DNA from: Dactylosporangium vinaceum
GTDB taxonomy: Bacteria > Actinomycetota > Actinomycetes > Mycobacteriales > Micromonosporaceae
Reading direction: 5' to 3'
Length of the DNA: 64,000 nt
Assembly (NCBI RefSeq): GCF_019904175.1
Contig: NZ_CP061913.1
Coordinates: forward strand, 7,006,001-7,070,000
Program-made: the position numbers and the translations under genes
Shown: positions 32,092 through 41,210 of the stretch, one piece after another
How positions within the stretch are numbered: position 1 is the first letter of the stretch
Layout: every line of letters starts with the position of its first letter
The notes under the pieces: model-generated
The model's input: the letters and a program-made list of their open reading frames with translations, nothing else
What the model was told of the DNA's origin: nothing
The model's database searches: none

Positions 32092-32969
32092 CGGTCCTCC
32101 GGGCTGGCGCCGGCGGCGCCGATCATCGTCAGGTAGACGTCTTCGAGGCTGGGCCGGTGCACGGTGAGGCCGGGCGCCTCGCCGCCGAGGCGGGCATGCA
32201 GGTCGGCGATGAACTTCGTCGGTGCGGTCGTGGCCGCGCTCTGCGGGCCGTCGGCGCCGCTCCAGCGCACGACGGTCGCCTCGGTGTCGCGCCCGCCGAG
32301 CGTCTGCGGCACGCCGACGTCGAGGATGCGCCCGCCGACGATCACGGCGACCCGGTCGGCCAGGTGCTCGGCCTCGTCGAGGTAGTGGGTGGTGAGCACG
32401 ATCGTGGTGCCGCCGGCCGCGAGGTCGCGGATGAGCTGCCAGAAGTCCCGGCGGGCCTCCGGGTCGAAGCCGGTCGTGGGCTCGTCGAGGAACAGCACCT
32501 CGGGCCGCCCGACGATGCCCAGGGCCACGTCGAGGCGGCGCTGCTGGCCGCCGGAGAGCTTCGACGCGCGCGCCTTGCGCTTCGCGCCGAGCCCGACCCG
32601 CTCGATGAGCTCGCCCGGGTCCTGCGCGTCGGGGTAGTAGCCGGCGAAGTGCTCGAGCACCTCACCGACGTTGAGGTCCTCGAACTCGCCGGTGGTCTGC
32701 AGCACCACCCCGATGCGGGCCCGCCAGTCCTCGCCGGCGCGGTAGGGGTCGGTGCCCAGCACCGAGACCGTGCCGCCGTCGCGGGGCCGGAACCCCTCCA
32801 GGATCTCCACGAGCGTCGTCTTGCCGGCGCCGTTGGGCCCCAGCACGGCAAAGATCTCCCCCGGGTGTACCTCGAGATCGACGTCGTGCAGCGCGACGCT
32901 GGAGCCGTACAGCTTGCGCAGGCCCTTGACCTCGATCGCCGGGCCGCCCTCGTTGCCGAGCGGTCTCAT
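32088..32969 (-). CDS. ABC transporter ATP-binding protein (DrrA-like)
   Basis: 293 aa. Walker A is GPNGAGKTT, the signature is LSGGQQRRL, Walker B is VLFLDEPTTGFDP and the switch His is TTHYLDEAEHL. The C-terminal tail ends in SLEDVYLTMIG, typical of DrrA/daunorubicin-resistance ATPases. The ATG overlaps the stop of the preceding NRPS-like gene (ATGA) and its own stop overlaps the permease start, so the three are coupled. Confidence 0.92.
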   Translation of the reverse strand: MRPLGNEGGPAIEVKGLRKLYGSSVALHDVDLEVHPGEIFAVLGPNGAGKTTLVEILEGFRPRDGGTVSVLGTDPYRAGEDWRARIGVVLQTTGEFEDLNVGEVLEHFAGYYPDAQDPGELIERVGLGAKRKARASKLSGGQQRRLDVALGIVGRPEVLFLDEPTTGFDPEARRDFWQLIRDLAAGGTTIVLTTHYLDEAEHLADRVAVIVGGRILDVGVPQTLGGRDTEATVVRWSGADGPQSAATTAPTKFIADLHARLGGEAPGLTVHRPSLEDVYLTMIGAAGASPEDR

Positions 32970-35914
32970 GCCACGTCCTCCTCAGGGGTAGTGCGGGCCG
33001 CGTCGGCGACGCCGGCGAGGGTCGGCCGCCGGACGATCTCGCCCAGCCGGGCCATGAACGCCCGCTCGCGCTCGGGGCCGACGACGTCGGCGCACACCCC
33101 GGCGAGCATGGCCAGCAGCAGCACGGAGTCGCCGCCGAGCTGGTGGAAGTCGGAGGTGCCGGTCAGCTCCCCGGCGCTGACCCCGAGGGTGCGGGCCCAG
33201 ACCCGGGCGACAGCGGCCTGCACCGGGTCGAGCGCCGCACCGGCGGCGGTATGGAGTGCGCCGGCCGGGAAGGGGTCGGGCAGTGCGCCGGTGTCGATCT
33301 TGCCGTTGGCGGTCCGGGGCAGCTCGCTCACCACCGTCACGGTCGCCGGGACCATGTGCCGGGGCAGCCGCTCGGCGACGAACGCCGTCAGCTCGCCCGG
33401 GCCGGTGCCGGCGGCGACGACGAAGGCGCAGAGCACCTTGGCGCCGGCCGGTGAGGTACGCGCGACGACCGCGGCCCGGCGGACCTGCGGGTGCTCCTCC
33501 AGCGCGGCGGCGACCTCGGCCGGCTCGACCCGGTGGCCGTCGACCTTCACCTGGTCGTCGGCGCGGCCGAGGAACTCGATCTCGCCGGAGGGCAGGAGGC
33601 GGGCGAGGTCGCCGGTGCGGTACACCCGCGAGCCGTCGGCCAGGAACGTGAAGCGCTCGCGGGTCAGGTCGGGCCGGCCGCGGTAGCCCCGGGCCAGCTG
33701 GGCACCGCCGAGGTACATCTCCCCCGGCTCACCCGCCGGGACCGGGCGGCGCTCGCCGTCGAGCAGGTGCACCGTGCAGTTGGCGGCCGGGCGGCCGATG
33801 GGCACTGTCGGGCCCGCGTCGTGCTCGGGCCGCACCCGGTTGACGACGCAGCCGACAGTCGCCTCGGTCGGCCCGTAGTGGTTGAACAGCCGGACCTGCG
33901 GGCCGAACTGCTCGCGGGCGCGCCGGGCCACGGCCGGGCGCAGCGGCTCGCCGCCGCACACGAGCAGCCGCACGCCGCGCGGCCGGACGTCGAGCCGGCC
34001 GATGAGGTCGAGGTGTGACGGGGTGAGCTTGAGCGCGTTCGCGCCGGACTCCTCCAGCAGGTGGCGCAGGCTGAGGTGGCTGGCGTCGCCGGGCACGAGC
34101 ACGAGTGGGGCGCCGGCCAGGGTGGACAGGTACAGCGCGGTGTTGGGCAGGTCGAACGCGGGCGAGGTGAACAGCGCGAACGACGTCTCGGCGTCGACCT
34201 CGAACTCGCGACCGGCCCAGTCGACGTAGTTCGCGAGGGACCCGTGGGTGACCTCGACGCCCTTGGGCCGCCCGGTCGAGCCGGAGGTGTAGATGACGTA
34301 GGCCGGGTCGTCCGGCCCCGGCGCCGCCGCGGCGGGCGGTGCCCCGGGCTCCGGGAGGTCGTCGAGGATGACGGCGGTGCCGAGCAGGGCCCGGCCGGCG
34401 TCGGCGCGGCTGAGCAGGTGGACCTTCGCGCCGGCGTCGCTGAGCAGCCCGGCCAGGCGGGCGTCCGGATGCCCGGGGTCCAGCGGCAGGTAGGCCGCGC
34501 CGGCCTTGAGCACGCCCCACAGGCCGGCGACCGCCCACGGTGCGCGGTCGGCGAGCAGCCCGACGACCTCGCCGCGGCCGACGCCGAGCTCGTGCAGCCG
34601 GGCGGCGACGGCGTCGGAGCGGGTGTCGAGCTCGGCGAAGGTCAGCTCGCCCGCGGGACCGCGCAGCGCTACCGCCTCCGGCGTGCGGGCCACGACGGCC
34701 CGGAACCGGTCCACGACCGTGCCGTCCGCGACCGGCCGGGCGGTGTCGTTGCCCGGCCAGTGGCGCGCGGCGGCCGGGGTCAGCGCCTCGACGACGGCGT
34801 CCAGCGCGGCGGCCATCCGCTCGGCGTTGCCGGGGCCGTCGCGCCAGGTCAGCGTCAGCTCGGTCCGGCCGCCGCACTCCACGCTGTTGAGCTCGGGGGC
34901 GCTGACCGCGGCCAGCAGCGGCAGCAGGTAGGTGGTGCGGGCCTCGAAGCCCGGGGCCGAGCAGGCGGCCAGGTCGGTGCGGCCGAGGTGGGACAGGACC
35001 GTCGCTGACGCGTGCCTGTCCTTGCGCCCGGCCTCCATGAACCGGATCAGGCCGCGCAGGGCCGGCACCGGCATCTTCAGCAGGTTGGGGTCCAGGCGCC
35101 AGGTGACCTCGCGGCCCTCGGCCATGGCGGCCAGGATCCGCTCGTGCAGTGCCTCCCACGGCTCGCCGGCGTCGACGTCGAACAGCTCGGTCTGCAGCAG
35201 GTTGCCGGTGGTGCGCGCGCCGGGCCCGTGCCGGCGCAGGTCGAAGGCGATCGCGAAGCGGGCCGCGGGCAGCGCGTAGGCGGCGGTGAGCGCGGTGGCG
35301 ACCCGGGCCACGAGCCCGGGGTGGTGCCCGTCGACGGTGCGCCGGGCCCACACCGTGCGCGGGCGGCCCCGTCCGGGGCGGCCGAGCGGGGACGGGTACC
35401 AGGTGTCGGGTTTGCTCTCGGCGTTGGTGATGCCGAGCGCGTCGAACACGTCGGTGTCGGTGTGGGTGCCGGCCGCGCCGAGCAGCGGCTCGCCGCGCAG
35501 GGCCCGGAAGACGTCGTCGATCCACATGGCCTTGCCGCGCCCGTCCATGACGGCGTGGGAGGCGCGGAAGACGACGGCCGCTGGGTCACCGGGGCACCAC
35601 AGGACCTCGCACCAGCCGCCGTCGCGGTCCGGCAGCGGGTCGTGCAGCGCGGCGAGGTCGGTGTACGGGCGGCCCGCGGCGGCGGCGACCCGCACGCGCG
35701 GGGCCCGGCCGGAGTCGACCCACGTCTGGCCCTCACGGCGCAGCCGGGAGCCGGGGTTGGCCACGCCGGCCGCCTCGACCGCCGCCCGCAGTGCCTCCTC
35801 GTCGAGCGCGCCGACGCCCTCGACGACGGTCTGGATGACCGGCGGGATGCGGCGCGGATGCGCGACGAACCACCAGTCGGTCGCCGAGACGGGCCGGCGG
35901 TAGGGCTCGCTCAC
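32966..35914 (-). CDS. Stand-alone NRPS-like protein: condensation-like domain, A (Asp-like code), PCP
   Basis: 982 aa, GTG start overlapping the previous stop (GTGA). The N-terminal condensation-like domain has SHAVMDGRG, retaining the second His, the Asp and the Gly of HHxxxDG but not the first His. The A domain has YTSGSTGRPKG, YGPTE, YRTGD and NGK. The PCP has LGGDSV. Manual alignment to GrsA-PheA gives D-L-T-K-V-G-H-V-G-K, one conservative change from the known aspartate code DLTKVGHIGK. Same architecture as the proteins at 25209 and 36420, which suggests tandem expansion. An Asp/Glu racemase is encoded nearby at 41207. Confidence 0.92.
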   Translation of the reverse strand: MSEPYRRPVSATDWWFVAHPRRIPPVIQTVVEGVGALDEEALRAAVEAAGVANPGSRLRREGQTWVDSGRAPRVRVAAAAGRPYTDLAALHDPLPDRDGGWCEVLWCPGDPAAVVFRASHAVMDGRGKAMWIDDVFRALRGEPLLGAAGTHTDTDVFDALGITNAESKPDTWYPSPLGRPGRGRPRTVWARRTVDGHHPGLVARVATALTAAYALPAARFAIAFDLRRHGPGARTTGNLLQTELFDVDAGEPWEALHERILAAMAEGREVTWRLDPNLLKMPVPALRGLIRFMEAGRKDRHASATVLSHLGRTDLAACSAPGFEARTTYLLPLLAAVSAPELNSVECGGRTELTLTWRDGPGNAERMAAALDAVVEALTPAAARHWPGNDTARPVADGTVVDRFRAVVARTPEAVALRGPAGELTFAELDTRSDAVAARLHELGVGRGEVVGLLADRAPWAVAGLWGVLKAGAAYLPLDPGHPDARLAGLLSDAGAKVHLLSRADAGRALLGTAVILDDLPEPGAPPAAAAPGPDDPAYVIYTSGSTGRPKGVEVTHGSLANYVDWAGREFEVDAETSFALFTSPAFDLPNTALYLSTLAGAPLVLVPGDASHLSLRHLLEESGANALKLTPSHLDLIGRLDVRPRGVRLLVCGGEPLRPAVARRAREQFGPQVRLFNHYGPTEATVGCVVNRVRPEHDAGPTVPIGRPAANCTVHLLDGERRPVPAGEPGEMYLGGAQLARGYRGRPDLTRERFTFLADGSRVYRTGDLARLLPSGEIEFLGRADDQVKVDGHRVEPAEVAAALEEHPQVRRAAVVARTSPAGAKVLCAFVVAAGTGPGELTAFVAERLPRHMVPATVTVVSELPRTANGKIDTGALPDPFPAGALHTAAGAALDPVQAAVARVWARTLGVSAGELTGTSDFHQLGGDSVLLLAMLAGVCADVVGPERERAFMARLGEIVRRPTLAGVADAARTTPEEDVA

Positions 35915-36393
35915 CGCGCGCCGCCGGTGGCCGCGCTGACGAGCGCGGCGGTCAGCATGGTGTCGGCGCGGCGGCGGGCCAGCAGCGCGAAGGCGGCGGT
36001 GAGCACGGCCAGGTCGCGGCCGGGCCAGTCGCCCTCGGCCTCGACGAGCAGCGGCCCGCGCCCACCGGCCGGCATGGTGATGCCCACGTGCACGCCGTCG
36101 GCGGTGAGCACGCCGTAGAAGTGGCCGCGGTCGCGGGAGGCGGCCCAGCGCACGCCGCCGAGCCCCGGGATCGCCGCGCGCTCGGGGTCCAGGCGCACCA
36201 GCGGCTCCCGCTCGGGCCCGGCCCAGGCGGCCCGGCGGCGCAGCCCGGGGCTCTCCACCGGGACGACGCCGGCCCCGGTGGTGATGGTGCCGCGGCGCAG
36301 CCGGCGGTCGGCGGCCAGCGAGCCGCGGACCGCGCCGTCGGCACCGGTGAGGACGTAGGCGCCGCTCTCCCGCGTGATCGTCTGTCGGTCCAT
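35911..36393 (-). CDS. Unknown 160-aa protein between two NRPS-like genes
   Basis: 160 aa. The ATG at 36393 lies 26 nt after the upstream NRPS-like stop, and its own stop overlaps the next GTG. I do not recognise the family. The first two thirds look beta-rich (repeated Gly/Val/Arg strands such as YVLTGADGAVRGSL and GHFYGVLTADGVHVGITM). The last 40 residues form a hydrophobic helix (DLAVLTAAFALLARRR) followed by an alanine-rich tail. No catalytic motif is obvious. Tight coupling on both sides argues that it is expressed and serves the same pathway. Confidence 0.75.
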   Translation of the reverse strand: MDRQTITRESGAYVLTGADGAVRGSLAADRRLRRGTITTGAGVVPVESPGLRRRAAWAGPEREPLVRLDPERAAIPGLGGVRWAASRDRGHFYGVLTADGVHVGITMPAGGRGPLLVEAEGDWPGRDLAVLTAAFALLARRRADTMLTAALVSAATGGAR

Positions 36394-36419
36394 GGTGCCT
36401 CCCAGCGTTCGTTGTCTGC

Positions 36420-39400
36420 TCAGCCGGCGGCGGTGGCGGCCGGCTGCCGTCCGTCCGCTGGCGACTGCTGCCCGTCCCCGACCGTCGGCTGGTGCCCGTC
36501 CCGGACCGTCAGCTGGTGCCCGTCCCGGACCGTCAGCTGGTGCCCGTCCCGGGCGGATCGGGCCAGTTCGCTGACCCGGGCGAGGGTCGGTTCCCGGATG
36601 ATGGCGCCGAGCTGCGCCATGAACGCGGCCTCGGCGCCGGCGCCGACGACGTCGTGGCTGACCGCCGCGAGCATCGTGAGCAGCTGGACGGAGTTGCCGC
36701 CGAGCTGGTGGAAGTCGGCGCTGCGGTCGAGGCGCCCGCCCTCGACGCCGAGCGTGCGGGCCCACACGCCGGCGACGGCCGAGACGACCTCGTCCTGCTC
36801 CGGCGCCAGGTCTCCGCCGGCACCGGTGCCGGGAGTATCGGCGCCGGCGGCGAACGGGTCGGGCAGCGCGGCCACGTCGACCTTGCCGTTGGCGTTGTGC
36901 GGGATCGTGTCCACGACGAGCGTCGCGGCCGGGACCATGTACCGCGGCAGGTGACCGCCGAGGAACGCGTCCCAGTCGGCCGGCTCCGCGCCCGCCTCCA
37001 GCACGACGTAGCCGGCCAGCTGCTTCTGCTCCGCGCCGGGGCGGGCCCGGGCGACGACGACGGCGCCGGCCACGGCCGGGTGCGACTGCAGCACCTGGGC
37101 GATCTCGGCCGGCTCGATCCGGTAGCCGTTGACCTTCACCTGGTCGTCGGCGCGGCCGATGAACTCCAGCTCGCCGCCGGGCCCGACGCGGGCGAGGTCG
37201 CCGGTGCGGTACACCCGGGTCCCGTCGGCGAGGTGGACGAAGCGCTCCCGGGTCAGGTCGCGCCGGCCCCGGTAGCCGCGGGCCAGCTGGGCGCCGCCGA
37301 GGTACATCTCCCCCGGCTCCCCGGCAGGCACGAACCGGCGCTGCTGGTCGAGCAGGTGCACGGTGCAGTTGTCCATCGGCACGCCGATCGACACGGCCGG
37401 TGCGGCGCCGTCGGCCGGTTCGTACGTGTGCAGCGTGAGCCCGACGGTGGCCTCGGTCGGCCCGTACATGTTGAGGATGCGGCAGTCCGGCCCGAACTGC
37501 TCCTGCGCGCGGGCCGCGACCGGGCCGCGCAGCTGCTCGCCGACCACGACGAGCGTGCGCACGCCGGCCGGGTGCAGGTCGAGGCGGCCCATGAGGTCGA
37601 GGTGGGACGGGGTCAGCGAGATGGTGTCGGCGCCGGAGGTCTCCACCAGCCGGCGCATCGTCACGTGGCTCGGCTCGCCGGGCTCCAGCACCAGCGTGCC
37701 GCCGACGCACAGGGGCGTGAACAGCGCCGTGTTGGACAGGTCGAACGCCAGGCTGGTGAAGACCGCGAAGGCGGTGCCGGGGCCGACGCCGAACCGCTCG
37801 GCGGTCCAGTCGACGTAGTTGGCCAGGGCCGCGTGCTCGATCTCCACGCCCTTGGGCTTGCCGGTGGAGCCGGACGTGTAGATGACGTAGGCCAGGTCGG
37901 CCGGAGCCACTGACACGACACCGGCATTGGTATCGCCAGTGCCGACCTCGTCGAGCACGACGCGCACGTACTGCGGGCCGACGGCCGCGCGCTGCGCATA
38001 CGCCTGCTCGACGAGGCACACCTGGGCCCCGGCGTCGGCGAGCAGTCCGGCCAGCCGGCCGTCGGGGTGCTGGACATCCAGGGGCAGGTAGGCGGCGCCG
38101 GCCTTGAGCACGCCCCAGATGCCGGCGATGGCGTGCGGTGAGCGCCCGGCGAGCAGCCCGACGACCGAGCCGGGCCGCACGCCCAGGTCCCGCAGGCGGG
38201 CGGCGACGGCGTCGGAGCGCGCGTCGAGCTCGGCGTAGGTCAGCCGGCCGTCCGGCCAGCGCACTGCCTCGGCGTCGGGGGTCGCGGCGGCCCGGGCCCG
38301 GAACCGGTCGACGACGGTGGCCGCGGGCAGCTCGCGCGCTGTCGCGTTGGGGGCCCAGGTCCGCAGTGCGGCCGGGGACAGCGCCTCGGCGACGGCGTCG
38401 AGGACCTCGCCCATGCGCTCGGCCGCGCCCTCGCCGTCGCGCCAGGTCAGCGTCAGCTCGGTCCGGCCGCCGCACTCGACCAGGTTGAGGTCGGGCGGGC
38501 TGGCCGCGGTCAGCAGTGGGATGGGGTACAGCGTCCGGGCCTCGAACGCGGGCCCGCACAGGTCGGCGGGCTCGATCCGCCCCAGGTGGGCCAGGACCGT
38601 CGCGGAGGCGTAGCGGCGCTTGGCCGCCGCGCCGTTCTCCATCACCTTGATCAGCGTGCGCAGCACCGGCCGGGGCAGCTTCAGCAGCCCGGAGTCGATC
38701 CGGCCGCTGACCTCGCGGCCCTCGGCCATCGCGGTCAGGATGCGCTCGTGCAGGGCCTCCCACGGCTCGCCGGCCGCGGTGTCGAACAGCTCGACCTGGG
38801 AGAGGTTGCCGGTGGTGCGCACGCCGGGCACGTGGCGGCGCATGTCGAAGGCGACGGCGAAGCGGGCGGTGTCCAGGCCGTAGGCGGTCGTGAGCGCCCC
38901 GGCGACCTTGGCGACCAGGCCGGCGTGGTAGCCGTCGACGGTGCGCCGGGCCCAGGCGGTGCGGCGCTCGCCGCTGGGCTGCCCGAGCGGCGACACCCAG
39001 TCGATCTTCGGCGCCGGGGGCTTCTCGGCCGGGGCCGCGAAGCGGTCGAAGACGTCGTCCTCGGTGATCGGGTCGGCCGCGCCGAGCGGCGCCTCACCGC
39101 GCAGCACGCGGAAGACGTCGGCGATCCACAGCGCCATGCCGGGCCAGTCCATGACGGCGTGGTTGGCCCGGAAGACCACCGCGGCGGGCTCACCCGGGCA
39201 CCACAGGACCTCGCAGAACGCGCCGTCGGGGGCGGGCAGCGGCTCGTGCAGGGCGTCGATGGCGGCGACGGTGCCCGGGCCGCCGGCGGCGCCCTTGACG
39301 GTCCGCACGCGCGGCGGCGCGCCGCCGGTGAGCCAGTGGCGGCGGGTGCCGGTCAGCGCGGTGTCGGGGCAGGCGACCGCGACGGCGGCCACGGCGTCGC

Positions 39401-39542
39401 GCAGGGCGGCCGGCGTGATGGTGCCGGTGCCCTCCACGACGGCCTGGATCACCGGTGAGACCGACGCCGGGTGGGCCAGCCACCACCTGTCGCTGGCCGA
39501 GACGGGCTTGCGGATCGTACCGTCCGGAACATCGACGCTCAT
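36420..39542 (-). CDS. Stand-alone NRPS-like protein: condensation-like domain, A, PCP, repeat tail
   Basis: 1040 aa; ATG start after GAGGGG. Probable first gene of the leftward operon. The condensation-like domain has NHAVMDWPG, lacking the first His of HHxxxDG. The A domain has YTSGSTGKPKG, YGPTE, YRTGD and NGK. The PCP has LGGNSV, with the carrier Ser present. The manual code reading is D-L-T-S-V-V-M-V-G-K; it shares the D-L-T and V-G positions with aspartate codes but is not assignable. Unlike its two paralogues it ends in a hydrophilic tail of RDGHQLTV-like units. The gene is read divergently from the 2,3-dehydratase. Confidence 0.92.
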   Translation of the reverse strand: MSVDVPDGTIRKPVSASDRWWLAHPASVSPVIQAVVEGTGTITPAALRDAVAAVAVACPDTALTGTRRHWLTGGAPPRVRTVKGAAGGPGTVAAIDALHEPLPAPDGAFCEVLWCPGEPAAVVFRANHAVMDWPGMALWIADVFRVLRGEAPLGAADPITEDDVFDRFAAPAEKPPAPKIDWVSPLGQPSGERRTAWARRTVDGYHAGLVAKVAGALTTAYGLDTARFAVAFDMRRHVPGVRTTGNLSQVELFDTAAGEPWEALHERILTAMAEGREVSGRIDSGLLKLPRPVLRTLIKVMENGAAAKRRYASATVLAHLGRIEPADLCGPAFEARTLYPIPLLTAASPPDLNLVECGGRTELTLTWRDGEGAAERMGEVLDAVAEALSPAALRTWAPNATARELPAATVVDRFRARAAATPDAEAVRWPDGRLTYAELDARSDAVAARLRDLGVRPGSVVGLLAGRSPHAIAGIWGVLKAGAAYLPLDVQHPDGRLAGLLADAGAQVCLVEQAYAQRAAVGPQYVRVVLDEVGTGDTNAGVVSVAPADLAYVIYTSGSTGKPKGVEIEHAALANYVDWTAERFGVGPGTAFAVFTSLAFDLSNTALFTPLCVGGTLVLEPGEPSHVTMRRLVETSGADTISLTPSHLDLMGRLDLHPAGVRTLVVVGEQLRGPVAARAQEQFGPDCRILNMYGPTEATVGLTLHTYEPADGAAPAVSIGVPMDNCTVHLLDQQRRFVPAGEPGEMYLGGAQLARGYRGRRDLTRERFVHLADGTRVYRTGDLARVGPGGELEFIGRADDQVKVNGYRIEPAEIAQVLQSHPAVAGAVVVARARPGAEQKQLAGYVVLEAGAEPADWDAFLGGHLPRYMVPAATLVVDTIPHNANGKVDVAALPDPFAAGADTPGTGAGGDLAPEQDEVVSAVAGVWARTLGVEGGRLDRSADFHQLGGNSVQLLTMLAAVSHDVVGAGAEAAFMAQLGAIIREPTLARVSELARSARDGHQLTVRDGHQLTVRDGHQPTVGDGQQSPADGRQPAATAAG
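36464..36553 (-). repeat. 24-bp tandem repeat in the 3' end of the NRPS-like gene
   Basis: Two exact 24-bp units at 36488-36511 and 36512-36535, plus a partial third to 36553 and a degenerate copy before 36488. They encode an 8-residue repeat, RDGHQLTV, in the C-terminal tail after the carrier domain. Confidence 0.85.
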
Positions 39543-39770
39543 CGCACCCCTCGCTTGGGTCGCAGCCAGTCCGGTCCGGTTCTAACACCTCCGGTGCTGG
39601 TGGATTCCTTAAACGCGAGCGCCGCCCACCGGGCCGGCGGCGCCAAGATTGCGAAGACGACCAGTCTCGCTGTGCTACCGCCCGAGCCCTTGCAATACCG
39701 CCCCTAACGTGCTGTACCGGCGTGGCCGGACGAGCGCCCCGCCCAGTGCGACGCACCGAGGAGGTGGCGC
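39543..39770. promoter_or_regulatory. Divergent promoter region of the two main operons
   Basis: 228-bp gap between divergent genes, less GC-rich than its surroundings, with A/T pockets near 39582-39615 and 39690-39710. A TTGCAA at 39690 could be a -35 for the rightward operon, but no convincing -10 is seen. The rightward gene has a clear GAGGAGG RBS before its GTG. No sharp operator palindrome was found. Confidence 0.5.
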
Positions 39771-41210
39771 GTGTCCCGAACGACGACACTGCTGGACCGG
39801 GCCGGGCCCGGCGACCGCGCGCCCGCCGGCCGGCGTTTCACGACGTCGGCGACGGTCGACGGCCGGTTCACGACGAGTGACGAGTGCCTGGCCTGGCTGG
39901 CCGAGCAGCGCGAGATCCAGGCGTACTCGGTCGAGCGCGTGCCGTTCGATCAGCTGGCCGGCTGGCACTTCGCCCCGGACACCGGCAACCTGATGCACCA
40001 CACCGGCCGGTTCTTCACCATCGAGGGCCTGGAGGTGCAGCTCAACCCGTTCCGGGTGCCGAGCTGGACCCAGCCGATCATCGTGCAGCGCGAGATCGGC
40101 ATCCTGGGCATCCTGGTCAAGGAGTTCGACGGGGTCCTGCACTGCCTGATGCAGGCCAAGATGGAGCCGGGCAACCGCAACCTGGTGCAGCTCTCCCCCA
40201 CGGTGCAGGCGACCCGCTCCAACTACACCCGGGTCCACAAGGGACGCACGATCCCCTACCTGGAGTACTTCACCGCACCGCGCAGCGGCCGGGTGATCGC
40301 CGACTCGCTGCAGTCCGAGCAGGGCGGCTGGTTCCTGCACAAGCGCAACCGCAACATCGTCGTGGAGACCGACGAGGACGTCGAGGTGCTGCCCGGCTTC
40401 CGGTGGATGACAGTGGCGCAGGTGCAGCGGATGCTGCGGCTGGACGACGTGGTGAACATGGACGCCCGCACGGTGCTGTCCATCATGCCGTTCGAGCGGC
40501 CGGAGACGACGACCGGCGGGCTCGACCCGTTCCGCGCGGCGCTGCTGCGCTCGCTCGACCCCGAGGCCCCGACGCAGCACACGGTGACCGAGGCGATCAG
40601 CTGGCTGACCGAGAACAAGGCCCGCTTCGAGCTGCACCAGCGACGCATCCCGCTGCTGGACACGGCCGGCTGGCACCGCACGGCCGACGAGATCGCCCAC
40701 GTCTCCGGCGGCTACTTCAGCATCGTCGGCGTGGACGTGCGGGCCCGGGACCGTGAGGTCGGCGCCTGGATGCAGCCGCTGCTGCGCCCGGCCGCACCCG
40801 GCCGCCTGGTGCTGCTCACCCGGCAGATCAACGGTGTGCTGCACGTACTGCTGCAGGCCCGCCCGGCCGCCGGGGCGCTGGACATCGTCGAGGCCGCGCC
40901 CACCGTGCACTGCACGCCGCAGACGTTCCGGACGCTGCCGACCGCGCACCGGCCGCAGTTCCTCGACTACGTGCTCGACACCCCCGAGCGGCAGGTCCGC
41001 TTCGACACCTGGCTGTCGGAGGAGGGCGGGCGGTTCCTGCACGCGCTGAACCGGTACCAGATCATCGAGGTCGAGGAGCAGTTCCCGACCACACCGCCGC
41101 CCAACTTCATGTGGCTCGGCGTCCACCAGCTCATGACGCTGCTGCAGTTCGGCAACTGTCTCAACGTCGAGGCCCGCAGCCTGCTCGCGTGCCTGCACAC
41201 CCTCTGGTGA
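39771..41210 (+). CDS. NDP-hexose 2,3-dehydratase
   Basis: 479 aa; GTG start with GAGGAGG upstream. It shows the internal duplication typical of the EvaA/TylCVI family: both halves carry a W-L segment followed by AGWH and a G-x-F-x-I-x-G-x-x-V motif (near residues 40-90 and 280-330). Later each half has a segment like REIGILGILVKEFDGVLHCL or RQINGVLHVLLQAR. The enzyme removes the C2 hydroxyl of an NDP-4-keto-6-deoxyhexose and gives a 3,4-diketo sugar for the 3-ketoreductase at 28246. It is the only committed 2-deoxysugar gene on this strand. Glucose-1-phosphate nucleotidyltransferase and 4,6-dehydratase are not in the window. Confidence 0.93.
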   Translation: MSRTTTLLDRAGPGDRAPAGRRFTTSATVDGRFTTSDECLAWLAEQREIQAYSVERVPFDQLAGWHFAPDTGNLMHHTGRFFTIEGLEVQLNPFRVPSWTQPIIVQREIGILGILVKEFDGVLHCLMQAKMEPGNRNLVQLSPTVQATRSNYTRVHKGRTIPYLEYFTAPRSGRVIADSLQSEQGGWFLHKRNRNIVVETDEDVEVLPGFRWMTVAQVQRMLRLDDVVNMDARTVLSIMPFERPETTTGGLDPFRAALLRSLDPEAPTQHTVTEAISWLTENKARFELHQRRIPLLDTAGWHRTADEIAHVSGGYFSIVGVDVRARDREVGAWMQPLLRPAAPGRLVLLTRQINGVLHVLLQARPAAGALDIVEAAPTVHCTPQTFRTLPTAHRPQFLDYVLDTPERQVRFDTWLSEEGGRFLHALNRYQIIEVEEQFPTTPPPNFMWLGVHQLMTLLQFGNCLNVEARSLLACLHTLW

